NCBI GenBank assembly: GCA_024516155.1
Contig: JAJJXM010000050.1
Location: forward strand, 186,001 to 250,000
Direction: 5' to 3'
DNA length: 64,000 nt
Source of the DNA: Pyronema omphalodes
Taxonomy: Eukaryota > Ascomycota > Pezizomycetes > Pezizales > Pyronemataceae
The translations under genes were made by a program, and so were the position numbers. The notes under the pieces are model-generated. The model was not told where the DNA came from, did not search any database, and worked only from the letters and a program-made list of their open reading frames with translations. Positions 13,479 to 23,530 of the stretch are shown piece by piece (position 1 is the stretch's first letter; each line of letters begins with the position of its first letter).

Positions 13479-13708
13479 GAGAACTTCCCGTAAGGCTATA
13501 GACACGCTATAGCAACAATTGTTCTATTGCATTTCACAGCAGAATGATACCGTAAATTGTTACGAATTCGCTTATCACGATTGAGCGCGTCTCTGACCCC
13601 AATGCCGTTCTGATTTCAGAGTTACAACTTTTGATTGGTTGGAGGGCATTGTGTTTTGTTGGAAAATGTAATAGAAAAAGCGTTGCTATAGCCTTACGGG
13701 AAGTTCTC
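13479..13708. mobile_element. Foldback MITE, 230 bp, 5-bp TSD
   Basis: Terminal inverted repeats start GAGAACTTCCCGTAAGGCTA and run about 23 bp, then resume imperfectly inward (CTATAGCAAC, TTCTATTGCA). The direct repeat CAGTA flanks it at 13474-13478 and 13709-13713. No coding capacity. The inner TIR segment CTATAGCAACG is shared with the element at 21005-21199, so the two belong to one family or sister families. Confidence 0.78.
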
Positions 13709-14006
13709 CAGTATACTGTATTCTTGAAGTAAACATAATATTAGAGTTATGCTAGTAGATCTGCATAAGCATAAGATTTTCTAGCTGACTATGTAGTCGG
13801 TTGGTGGCGTTTCACTGTACAGAGGATGGGGAATATTCTTATGACATGAAGAATGATGGATGATGAATGATGAGGTTTAATGGGGTTTTTTTATGTGGAA
13901 AGAAGGGGCCTTTGCTAGGTGGAAGATACACAAAAGTTTTGGGGGGATCAGGAGGTATTTGTTGTATTGCTTTATTGCTTTATTAAAGTTTTATCATGAT
14001 ATGGAT
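13709..14006. other. Intergenic region between two TIR elements
   Basis: About 300 bases with GATGAATGAT-type short repeats; no gene. It ends in the ATATGGAT target duplication of the next element. Confidence 0.5.
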
Positions 14007-14765
14007 CAGACCTCCCAGTCGTACAAACCAGTTTAAAATGACGACCAAAACGGACTGTACGGACTGTTGGAATATGAGAACTGTACGGCGACCCAGTTCA
14101 GTTTACTGTCAGTAATATAAACTGGTTAAACTGCGAAAACCAGTTAACTGAACGCAAGGCTTGGCAAACCAGGTGAACTGTTTAAAACTGCCAAAACTGG
14201 TTTGTCCGGAGGAACTGGTTTATGAGGGGGCAATAAATATTATTCAGTGCATACATAACAAAATTCGATCCTAATTTGGTCTCCAGAAACAACAACTGAC
14301 GCCTACGATTGTAGCTCTTGACCCCCCCCAATGGCCTCCAGAGTGTCTGCTTGCATTCAATGGCGGTCTGGTACAACGATCCGCTTGCATTCGGAAAATA
14401 GCAGCTCAAACTCGCCAGTCATCGCGGGAACTGAGAGCATGTTCAACGCCATTTTATCTGATTACCAGAAGCTGGTGGAATAAGGAGGGTTGAGATACCG
14501 ACAGGCTCGGCCACCGATGGGTTCAAACGAGGTTGAATACATTTTTATTCCTGCATGCACTGGTTCCCGATGCGGTTAAACTGGTTTGTATTTACCGAGT
14601 CCGGTTAATCAGTGCACTGCAGTTACCTGGTTCTATGGACCTCTCAAAACTGAACCAACTGTGTATCCGGGACACCAAAACTGCACCAACTAACTGTGAA
14701 TTGTCAGTTCAGTTACCTGGTTTACGATTTTACCCGGTAAACTGGCTGTACGGTTGGGAGGTCTG
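14007..14765 (-). mobile_element. hAT-superfamily element, internally deleted, 759 bp
   Basis: The ends CAGACCTCCCA and TGGGAGGTCTG are inverted repeats, and a perfect 8-bp direct repeat ATATGGAT flanks the element (13999-14006 and 14766-14773). An 8-bp TSD with CAG-type ends is the hAT signature. Both subterminal regions are full of AACTGG/CCAGTT motifs in both orientations, as expected for hAT transposase-binding zones. The interior keeps a decayed transposase C-terminus on the minus strand (see the separate entry), which fixes the superfamily. Confidence 0.88.
14300..14452 (-). pseudogene. Remnant of hAT transposase C-terminal dimerisation domain
   Basis: Read on the minus strand from 14452, the frame gives MALNMLSVPAMTGE, then FELLFSECKRIVVPDRH, a stop, and TLEAIGGG. 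This follows the hAT C-terminal pattern in which a short 'LSIPAMSAECERVFS'-like block is followed by an 'R..L..' basic segment and 'IEA..CL'. Here the domain is interrupted by stops (after PDRH and after QELQS) and the rest of the enzyme is absent. Recognition rests on family memory, not on a search. Confidence 0.7.
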
Positions 14766-14773
14766 ATATGGAT

Positions 14774-15093
14774 AATATAAAACAAAAGGTGATTAATCCT
14801 GGAAATCTATACCCTCATCTTCCGCCCTCCCCCGCCTCCCGAAGAAGAAAGAAAACTGTTTATGGGTTGTATATAAACCCCTCTTTACCGCTCCTACTCT
14901 TTCTATGGTTCCACCTCTTCCATCACTGTCGAAAATCAAGAATTATCGTCAGGTATCTCATAAGTCATCTCATCTTGTCTCATTTCTTTCCTTTCTTCCT
15001 TCCCCCAGGCCACGCCCCCCCCCCCCCTCCCCCGGCCCACCTACCACCACCACTACCACCAGCCCCCGCTCACCCGCTCACCCGCCCATCCGC
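14774..15093. other. Intergenic region downstream of the MFS transporter
   Basis: C/T-rich sequence of about 320 bases with a CCCCCC run near 15016; no gene beyond the 3' end of the transporter. Confidence 0.45.
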
Positions 15094-16640
15094 TTAAGCT
15101 CTCGCCTTCCAAACCAACCCCGTTTTCTTCACCCTCGACACCAACAACACCGAACCCCCCACCAGCAAACAAAAGCCCGCAAACATCTGCCCACCCCAAT
15201 AGTCCCCAAGTTGACTCTGTATGATGGCACCACCAATAGGAGTTCCCGTCAAGCACGCAAAACTAACAATGGAAAACACCATTCCCAGCCTGGTTCCACT
15301 CTTCGAAAGATCCGTTGTCAAGGAACTCAAAGTAGCCGGGAAAAGGGACTGTATGCCCGCTGCAAATATCCCATAGAATGCAGCCCATACTATCAGCGTT
15401 GCATGGGAATAAACTGATATCCAGCAGAAAAATAATACCCCCACCATAATCGCACAGGGAATAAGAAGGTTTAAAGGTCCGGTTATACGATCTGCGAGAT
15501 AGTTTGGGAGAACACGACCGGGAAGACCAACGGCGTTCATGACGATAAGTGTTGTGAATGCATTTGTCTGGTTTAGACCGATTTTCTGTTTCGCATATGC
15601 GGAGACGTAGAAGAAGGCGAAATATAAACCCATGAAGTTTAGAAACATCCCCAGCGCGAAGAGTGTGTAGGTTGCTTCTTTGAAGGCTGCTAGTTCTATT
15701 AGACTACCGACTTTTCGGGGTTTTAGACGCGGCTTCATTATGATGTTGGAGATGGTTAGAAGGAGGAGACAGACGAAACCGAGAACTCGCATGGTCCAGG
15801 GAAATCCAAGTCGGGGAAGAAGGAGTTGTACGATAAGGGGGATTATTATCCCGCCGGTTGCGCTGCCGGATGCTCCGAGTCCTATCGCGAGGCTCCGTCG
15901 CTTTTGGAAATAGGTACTGCATAAAGCAATGGAGGGACAAAAGATCATGCCGCTACCAATACCACAGAGAAGTCCTTGAGACAGGAAGATATGCCAGTAT
16001 TTTGTTCCCAGGGAGGTTAGGAAGATTCCTAGAACTACTAGGAATGATCCGGTGCGGTAGACACTGAAGAAGAAACCGCCATCGAGTGCGCGTCCAGTGA
16101 CGGAACCTAAGAGGAATAAGAGGAAGATTTGAATACTGCCGATCCAACTGATGGTGGAAGGTGGGAGTTGAAGTGCTTCGACGTAATATGCTTGGAAAAT
16201 ACCGAAGCTCTGGATAATAGGGAGTCGGGATTAGCTTAGGTGAGGTAAAGCCGGTTAATTGACATATGTATACATACGTTGATGAAGCCCCAAGTTGAAA
16301 AGATAGTCATGTGAGTTCCAGCCACTGATAAAAAAACAAAGTTAGCCAAATAAATAAACAAAAATCAATCGCGATAAAAAAAAAAAAAAAAAAACATACC
16401 CTGAAGCCATGCTCTCAATCCAGCATCTGGAGGATTCTCCAATGCCAATTCTCTTGGTCCAACCCCACTTCGGAAACTGCACGTTAACTGCAATCCCATA
16501 TCCCGTTCCTCCCCAGGATCCACGACTAATCCTCCTTCATGTTTGGATGCCGTTGTAAGGGTGGATTTCGCATCATCTTTCTCCTCCATGTCAACGATGT
16601 CAGCGATGTCAGCGACAGGTTGTGTCTCCGATGTCGCCAT
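15094..16640 (-). CDS. Monocarboxylate-transporter-type MFS permease
   Basis: Three exons on the minus strand (16640-16400, 16324-16278, 16209-15094) give 467 residues. A polar N-terminal tail of about 65 residues precedes PPDAGLRAWLQVAGTHMTIF, the usual entry to the first membrane segment of fungal MCT/SLC16-like permeases. Motifs seen are FSTWGFINSFGIFQAYY in segment 1, SWIGSIQIFLLF in segment 2, and SLAIGLGASGSATGGIIIP around segments 5-6. About twelve hydrophobic segments are present and the length fits the family. Such proteins are annotated as monocarboxylate permease-like, but many fungal members carry other substrates, so the substrate is unknown. Introns are 75 and 68 nt; the middle exon is only 47 nt. 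Confidence 0.88.
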
Positions 16641-19600
16641 ACCGAGCTGTCAATTGTGGAAAAAGGGAAAACCAAGGACCGCGCTGCTGTATTTTTTTAT
16701 AGAAGAAGAAGAAAAAAAAAGTAAAGTCCAAAAAAAGTTATTTGTTGTGGTTATGTATGCCAATATGTGTATTCCAACTTGGCCCCGAGGTGGTATTGGA
16801 TATTATCAGTCACTCTGTATGTACAGTCGACGCGTTGATCTCAAGTGAGTCAAGCACAAAAAAAGTCAATGCCAATATCATGAACCATGGACCTGGTCTG
16901 GTCTGGTTTGGTGCAGTGGTGCCTGTCTGTAGTATGTATGTACAGTGGTGGTAGCGAAGCAGCGAAGCCGCGGAGCTGGAAAGCTGCGAAGCTGGAAGGT
17001 AAAAAAAAAATGGCTAAAAAAATAAAACAGGGCCGGCTAAAAAGCTTAAGCTCCGTCCTTATAACCGACGGATGATTCCCCGCCTAGAAGATCCGCTAAT
17101 CGATGGTGCACCGTGGTTGGAGTCAAATCACCTTGTCCTGCCCTGCTTTGCTTGCGGATTGCTGTGATGTGTTGCTTGCTCGGTGTTCAGTGCTCGGTTT
17201 GTGAATATTTTTTTCCGGTAATTGAAGTGCTTTTCTTTGTGATGTGATGCGATCCCATCCCTTTTCCTGGTATGGTGGTATGTATGTGTATGGTACCTCA
17301 AACAATTTTGTAATCGCAATTCATCGTAACCCGGGTTTCGCCTTCAATTCCCAGGTACATATAAAAAGGTTAAATTGCCGGTGAGTGAGCAGCATGATGT
17401 ATCTACCATCGATCATGGGTCTGATTCGGATATAATGTGCTGTGCTGTGATATGATTTGATGTGTAATGGTATGAGGTATGTCGCATTCATCCGGGAAGG
17501 CATCTTGAGATGACTCGAAGTCTCGAACCAATGGTCCACCACCATTAAACACCAAGCACCACTAAGCTTTTCTTTTCCAATTGCCGAAGCTGCCGAGTTG
17601 ACTTTGTTGATGCATCCGCGTTAGAGCGATGGCAGGGCGGGGCGGGCGCATCGCTTGAAACTGGGATTCTTGGTGATGTGATGATGGGTGTGCTGAGTGA
17701 GGAAAAAGATCCCAAAAGGAACGCAACTCAACTCAACTCAAGTCGCAGCAAAGCAAAGTAAAGCAAAGCGACGCAACGCAACGCTGAGCAAACAAATAAA
17801 AAAAGGAATATCGAAAAAAAACATCGAAAGCCGAGAAAAAAAAAAGAAAAAAAAACGTAAAACACTCGGGATTCGGAATTCATTGAGCCGGGTTAACAAC
17901 GTCTCCCAAATCCGCATTATTAATGCAATGATCCGGAGAGCAAACTCCGCATCTCTGTGAAGTTATCAGTCAGCAAATCGACATCCAATATCCAGCAGTA
18001 GTTTCAAACAAAGCAATATCATAAAACCAAAATTAAAATCAAGGCCATACCTATCACTATCACTTATCACAGCCTCGCATCCCAACACATCGCATTAATC
18101 ATACTTAACAGTCGTTCTGGATTTCGGGATTTGGTTCTCGATATGTAAACCCAACTTTCTAGCCAGCGCACAGAACAGCGAAAGTGCTGCTAGCGAAACA
18201 AGCGAACAGCTGTAAAGTACCAAAATTGGACTTTGGATAAGAAGTGTCATTGTTGGTGATGATTGAAACTCGACTGGGCTTGATGTATGTAACTTCTGAG
18301 TGCAGAAGAATTGTTTTTAATACGTCTGATCTGGATCTGAGGGGAAATCAAATAGATTGATGATGTTTCTGAATGCAGATGGTTTTCAATAGAGAGAGAG
18401 AGAGGGTAAAACGAAAACGATATATCAAGCAGGATAGGTTAGAGTAGGTCAGAGCAAGGCAAGGTAAGATGACGATGACGATTCTGCTGCTGTTGAAAGA
18501 TAAGAAAAAAGGAATTCAGAAAAAAAAAATTTTAAAACTCAGGATGTCTGGATATCTGAATATATAAGGCATGTCTCCTCACCTTGCCCAACCCACTCCA
18601 CTCCCGGAATCGGCACGGCGATCGGAGTCATCGGACGAGTCGGCAATTTCGGGAGATTTTCCAATGCAAAAAAAACAAAAAAAAGAAAAAAAAAATCTTA
18701 AATCCGTACCCTGTGTACCTATGTATGTCTGTAGAAAAATGGGTGTATCTTTTCTTTTCTTTTCTTTTTGGTTCTTCGGTATGATATGTAAGATGCAACG
18801 GAACGGAACACACGTGCGGATATACGGATTCCGCACTTGTTACATAGCATAGCATAAGAGAAAGGCATGGTGCTGGTACATAATGATAATAGTATACCAT
18901 GTCGGAATATGCTCATGAGACCCAGACCATAAACCTCAAGATCGAGATCGTGGGTTCGTGATCGTGTGATGTTGCGTCGCCGTGTGTAGCTTGTGTATGG
19001 TGGGTGCATAAGGTGCACAAAGTCTGAAGGAGGTAAGTTGTAACACCATAGATAGCGTTTCACCAAGCCCCACCCCGCTTTCGAACATCGACCCAGAAAC
19101 CCCCCTCCCCCTCTTCACCGCCTTGCATGACTGCTTTTGGTATTCCATATACATGCTGAATTTTATGTACCTCTTAACTTCTGTCTCGTATTTTGTGTAT
19201 TCTGTGTATATACAGCCCTGCTGTGGAGGGTTTCTGTTTTCTGTTTTCTGTTTTCTGTTTTCTGTTTTCTGTTTTCTATTTCCCCTCATCAAGAAGGAAT
19301 TTATAGCTTCTGGAATCCGTATATACCTCATGTTGACGCCCGCCGTCGGACGTCGGACGTTGAACGGATGCATCAAGTACCAACGCCGTCCCAGAAGCGA
19401 CCGAACTATCCGGCCCATGACACCCATGTAACTAATGCAGGCTGCCAGCAGAAAAAACTACGCTTTACGTCAGTGGGCCGGCCCCTGTAAAAAAAAGACG
19501 CATTTGACATTTGAATTCTTCCGGCCGGAAAAAGAAAAATGAAGAAAAGGAATACAGAAAAATGGAAACGAAACAGAAAATGCCGACGATGTGCTGTGGT

Positions 19601-20730
19601 GGTTTATAATGCTTCATGTTACCCCATGGTGCTCTATGGTGTCAAGGAGTGCTCAAGTAGCTATCAAATCAACTCAATTACATTTTTTGTTTTTCCTTCT
19701 TTCTTTCTTTTTGCAGCAATTGGAATCACCGTTACATATCCACATAGTGACCAGTATACCAGTATATCCGTATATCGGAACAGCAATAATAAATTTCAGG
19801 CCCCCCTACGGCGCGACAGAATCATTACATCAGTTCTTATACCAACTTATATCAACCTATACCAACTGAATACTCTACTCTACTCCACTCTACTAGCACC
19901 ACCCATATATACCCAGGGACCGGAAAGATACCATAGCTGCATGTCGCAGATCTTCCGAAACTTCGAAGCTTGGAAAGTTCGAAGCGGGTTCTATGTATGG
20001 CTATGGCATCATATGTAATCTATAATCTAAATCTACATAAGTATGTACGTAGGCCATCCATCCATCCATCCATCCAGCAAGCAAGTCAGCAAGCCAAGCA
20101 AGCCAAGCAAGCAAAACTCATAGTTCAAATTTGAGATCTACTGCGTATATATTGGAATGATGGAATGATGGAATCGTAGAATGTATTGTTTATATATACA
20201 TACATACAGATGCGTATGAAGATATTCTAGATGGGGGTTTGATGTTTAGTGTCTGCTGTGTATATATCTACCGTGTATATATCTGCTGTATATATCTACC
20301 GTGTATATATCCAATCCATAACCCCAGCACCCACCAGACCAGACCTTACCAGCCACAACACCCCTTTATTCTTCTCCATACCTTCCATCTGTATGTACCT
20401 TTCACACAGTTTATCATATCTCATCACCAAACCCTCAATACCAATTCCAAGACGATATCGATACTTTCTTCATCTGGATATATATTCAGCAGCTAGAAGC
20501 CGGTTTTTATTATAGAATTATACTGTACTGTACTGTACTATGTGAATATAGATGAATATAGATGAATATAGATGATACGCATGGACTGCTGATGGAGTTT
20601 TGGATACTCCATACCCCCCGTGGCTCATACTTTCAGTATACACTCACCCCGATATCATACCGGCAAAACTGCGGCTGAAAAATGTATATAGCAGTACATA
20701 TATGTATGGTTTGTGGTAATATACTTAACT
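16641..20730. other. Gene desert, AT-rich with microsatellites
   Basis: No frame of credible length or composition is present. Short A runs, GT and GCAA/CCAT repeats, and an array of TTTTCTG units near 19226-19277 are visible. Part may be the leader and promoter of the MFS gene. Confidence 0.5.
19226..19277 (+). repeat. TTTTCTG heptamer array, about 7 copies
   Basis: Direct tandem units of 7 bp, nearly perfect. Confidence 0.85.
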
Positions 20731-20734
20731 TAAA

Positions 20735-20764
20735 TTAACCTAACCTAACCTAACCTAACCTAAC
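20735..20764 (+). repeat. Interstitial CCTAA pentamer array, about 5 copies
   Basis: AACCTAACCTAACCTAACC is a clean 5-bp repeat. It resembles the insect-type telomere unit (TTAGG) rather than the usual fungal TTAGGG, and is interstitial. Its length is too short to infer function. Confidence 0.75.
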
Positions 20765-20815
20765 TGCAGTGGTGGATATTTATATACTTGCTTGATGGTT
20801 TTTGGTTTTTGGTTT

Positions 20816-20900
20816 GGAGTATGGAGTATGGAGTATGGAGTATGGAGTATGGAGTATGGAGTATGGAGTATGGAGTATGGAGTATGGAGTATGGAGTATG
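20816..20900 (+). repeat. GGAGTAT heptamer array, about 12 copies
   Basis: Near-perfect 7-bp tandem units, degenerating at the 3' end to GAAGTATG and GAAGTTTG. Confidence 0.9.
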
Positions 20901-21004
20901 AAGTTTGAAGTGTTATATGCCGCGTCCTAGCGTATGAGTCTATGACATCTTACTGTATGATATCTTATGTAATCTTATGCCATTTTATACAATTCTACTA
21001 TACT

Positions 21005-21199
21005 GGACTTCCCATCGCTCTATTGGGGGTGGATAGAACCACCTCAACTTCATCTATTCAATAGCAATAGAAAATCTGAATAGACAGGGGGGTAGGGACC
21101 CCCCTGTCTATCCCAGTGCTCTATTTGCGTTCTATAGAAAATACTTTTTTGTGGTGAAATGGACTCTCACGTCCGTTGCTATAGAGCGATGGGAAGTCC
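21005..21199. mobile_element. Foldback MITE, 195 bp, related to the 13479 element
   Basis: A perfect 19-bp inverted repeat, GGACTTCCCATCGCTCTAT, sits at 21005-21023 and 21181-21199. On the right arm the repeat continues as CTATAGCAACG, which is the inner TIR motif of the 13479-13708 element. A perfect 14-bp hairpin (arm ATAGACAGGGGGGT) lies in the middle at 21080-21111. I found no clean target duplication, so the exact ends are uncertain. Confidence 0.68.
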
Positions 21200-21363
21200 T
21201 CCACTGTACACTATGCCACCGTACCGTACACTATGCCACCATACTGTACACCATACTGTACAAGATCTTTTCCTACCATATCTTATACTATACTATACTA
21301 TACTATAACCTCTGTGTGATACTATATATAATACAATATAGCCATCTAGCCAGGCATATACCT

Positions 21364-21423
21364 TCCCAATACACCAATACACCAATACACCAATACACCA
21401 ATACACCAACACACCAACACACC
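21364..21423 (+). repeat. ACACCAAT octamer array
   Basis: About six or seven 8-bp units, drifting to ACACCAAC at the 3' end. Confidence 0.88.
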
Positions 21424-21473
21424 TATTAAAATCATGGACCTACATAGGAAATTGGAATCATCTTGACTAATCT

Positions 21474-21528
21474 GTGAACTTATGAACCTATGAACCTATG
21501 AACCTATGAACCTATGAACCTATGAACC
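21474..21528 (+). repeat. CTATGAAC octamer array
   Basis: About six 8-bp tandem units. Confidence 0.88.
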
Positions 21529-21656
21529 CACCAAATCCACCCATCCAAAACAAATCAACCAAATGCACCCATCCAACCTATGAACCCAACAAAACAATCA
21601 ATAATCCATAACAACTAATAAACAATAACGAGATACCTCAAGTAAGACCTTAGACA

Positions 21657-22026
21657 GGGTGTGAAGTGTGAGGTGTGAGGTGTGAGGTGTGAGGTGTGAG
21701 GTGTGAGGTGTGAGGTGTGAGGTGTGAGGTGTGAGGTGTGAGGTGTGAGGTGTGAGGGTGTGAGGTGTGAGGTGTGAGGTGTGAGGTGTGAGGTGTGAGG
21801 TGTGAGGTGTGAGGTGTGAGGTGTGAGGTGTGAGGTGTGAGGTGTGAGGTGTGAGGTGTGAGGTGTGAGGTGTGAGGTGTGAGGTGTGAGGTGTGAGGTG
21901 TGAGGTGTGAGGTGTGAGGTGTGAGGTGTGAGGTGTGAGGTGTGAGGTGTGAGGTGTGAGGTGTGAGGTGTGAGGTGTGAGGTGTGAGGTGTGAGGTGTG
22001 AGGTGTGAGGTGTGAGGTGTGAGGTG
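21657..22026 (+). repeat. GTGTGAG heptamer minisatellite, about 53 copies
   Basis: A 370-bp array of 7-bp units, almost perfect. There is one early variant (GTGTGAA at the 5' end) and one unit with an extra G near 21755, which shifts register once. On the minus strand the unit lacks stops and would read as a Thr-Pro-His-Thr-Ser-His-Leu repeat, but nothing supports a gene. Confidence 0.95.
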
Positions 22027-22042
22027 TTATATGGACTGTCAT

Positions 22043-22168
22043 CGGAGAGATTGAAAAGATTGAAAAGATTAGAGAGATTGGAGAGATTGGAGAGATTGGA
22101 GAGATTGAAGAGATTGGAGAGATTGGAGAGATTGGAGAGATTGGAGAGATTGGAGAGATTGGAGAGAT
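22043..22168 (+). repeat. GAGATTGGA nonamer array
   Basis: About 13 units of 9 bp. The 5' end is degenerate (GATTGAAAA) and the 3' half near-perfect. Confidence 0.88.
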
Positions 22169-22243
22169 TTTATGGGTTTAGATGGGTTTAGATGGGTTTA
22201 GATGGGTTTAGATGGGTTTAGATGGGTTTAGATGGGTTTAGAC
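22169..22243 (+). repeat. GGGTTTAGAT decamer array, 7 copies
   Basis: Seven 10-bp units directly follow the nonamer array without spacer. Confidence 0.88.
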
Positions 22244-22307
22244 TGGATGCAGATAGAGTTAGATAGAGATGGAGTTAACAACTTAACATCACTTATCATC
22301 ACCTATC

Positions 22308-22353
22308 ACCCCCCCCCCCCCCCCCCACACACACAAACCCCCCCCCCCCCCCC
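22308..22353 (+). repeat. Two poly-C runs split by CACACACAAA
   Basis: Poly-C tracts separated by a short ACAC segment; strong G-run potential on the minus strand. Confidence 0.8.
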
Positions 22354-22382
22354 ATCCACCTTACCATTCAACACTTTATTTC

Positions 22383-22516
22383 CACAATCCACAATCCACA
22401 ATCCACAATCCACAATCCACAATCCACAATCCACAATCCACAATCCACAATCCACAATCCACAATCCACAATCCACAATCCACAATCCACAATCCACAAT
22501 CCACAATCCACAATCC
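22383..22516 (+). repeat. CCACAAT heptamer array, about 19 copies
   Basis: A perfect 7-bp tandem array of about 134 bp. Confidence 0.93.
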
Positions 22517-22991
22517 ATATCAAAAATCAAGAAATTCCAACTGATTTATTGATTATCAAAAACAAAAAAAACATAAATTACCCATAACGGTATCATACTG
22601 TGATAACCCATAAAAAGTATCAAACCCTCCCCCCCCCCAAAAAAAAATAAAAAGGAAGAAAAAAGAAACAAGAGAAAAGAAAAAACAAGAAACCTAATAA
22701 TAATAATAATAAAAACACAAGCAACACAGATACCACAGATACCACAGATACCACAAGCAACCAAATCACACAAGCAACACAAACAACCAAAAAAATCAAA
22801 TCAAACCAAAAACAAAAGCATAACCTTCCACTTTTATCTACACTACACCGCACCGCAACTTCTATTCCCATCATAAACCCCCATCTATCTCCATCCCTTA
22901 TCCCCTCCCCGTCCCCGTCCCCGTCCCCCCAGCCTTACCAACCCCCAGCTTTACCAACCTTACCAACCCCCAGCCTTACCAACCCCCAGCC

Positions 22992-23530
22992 TTACCAACC
23001 CCCCGGCATTCTCCCCTCCACCTCCTCCTCCCTTCTCCCATTAACCCCACTAACCCCAGCACCCCCAGTAATCCCACCCCCACCCCCAGTAATCCCACCA
23101 CCAGCACCAACCTCAATCCTCACCCTCGGTTCCCCAACCCTTAAATACCTCTCCCTAACACCCTCAACCGGTTGTTTCTCCGTCAATCTCTCCAGGCGAA
23201 GCTCCGGTGTCTTCTGCGGAAGGGGAGGCTTACCGGGGACCATAAACGGGATTGGAACTTTTGGTGTTGAGCTTGTGAAAGAGCGAGTTTGCGATGCTGA
23301 TGATGATGATAATGATGGGGCTGGGGATCGGGGGAGGGAGGAATTTGAGTTGCGGTTAAATGGAGATGGAGATGGAATAGGGGGGGAGGATACGTTACGT
23401 AAACCGGAAGAAGCGTAGCTAAGAGAAGAAACACCAGAGGAGGAGGAGGATGTGGAGGAACCATAGGATGTTATCCTAGTGCCGTAACGTGATGTGGATG
23501 TGGACGTGGTTGTGTTTTTGTTGGGTTGAT
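22992..23530 (-). CDS. Possible exon: Ser/Pro-rich open frame (uncertain)
   Basis: On the minus strand a frame stays open for about 180 codons from near 23530. A Ser/Thr-rich part (TSTSTSRYGTRITSYG, SSPPIPSPSPFNR) leads into KPPLPQKTPELRLERLTEKQ and ERYLRVGEPRVRIEVG, then a Gly-rich end with a stop at 22992. The first ATG in this frame is at 23243, so an upstream exon would be needed; I could not find one. Codon choice in the middle (LERLTEKQPVEGVRERYL) looks coding. A GTAAGG-rich repeat follows the stop and could provide donors. This may be chance openness of C-rich sequence. Confidence 0.3.

Noticed and set aside
20041..20115. CCAT and GCAAG repeats considered as a CRISPR-like array
   Set aside because: Units are 4-5 bp without spacers in a eukaryotic genome; simple microsatellites.
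21650..22042. 130-codon open frame of repeated Thr-Pro-His-Thr-Ser-His-Leu on the minus strand
   Set aside because: It is only the translation of the GTGTGAG array; 3 x 7 bp gives a 7-residue period and no stop can occur in that strand.
22306..22552. Pro-rich and Ile-His-Asn-Pro-Gln repeat frames across the CCACAAT array
   Set aside because: Products of tandem repeats and poly-C; no promoter, splice site or conserved part.
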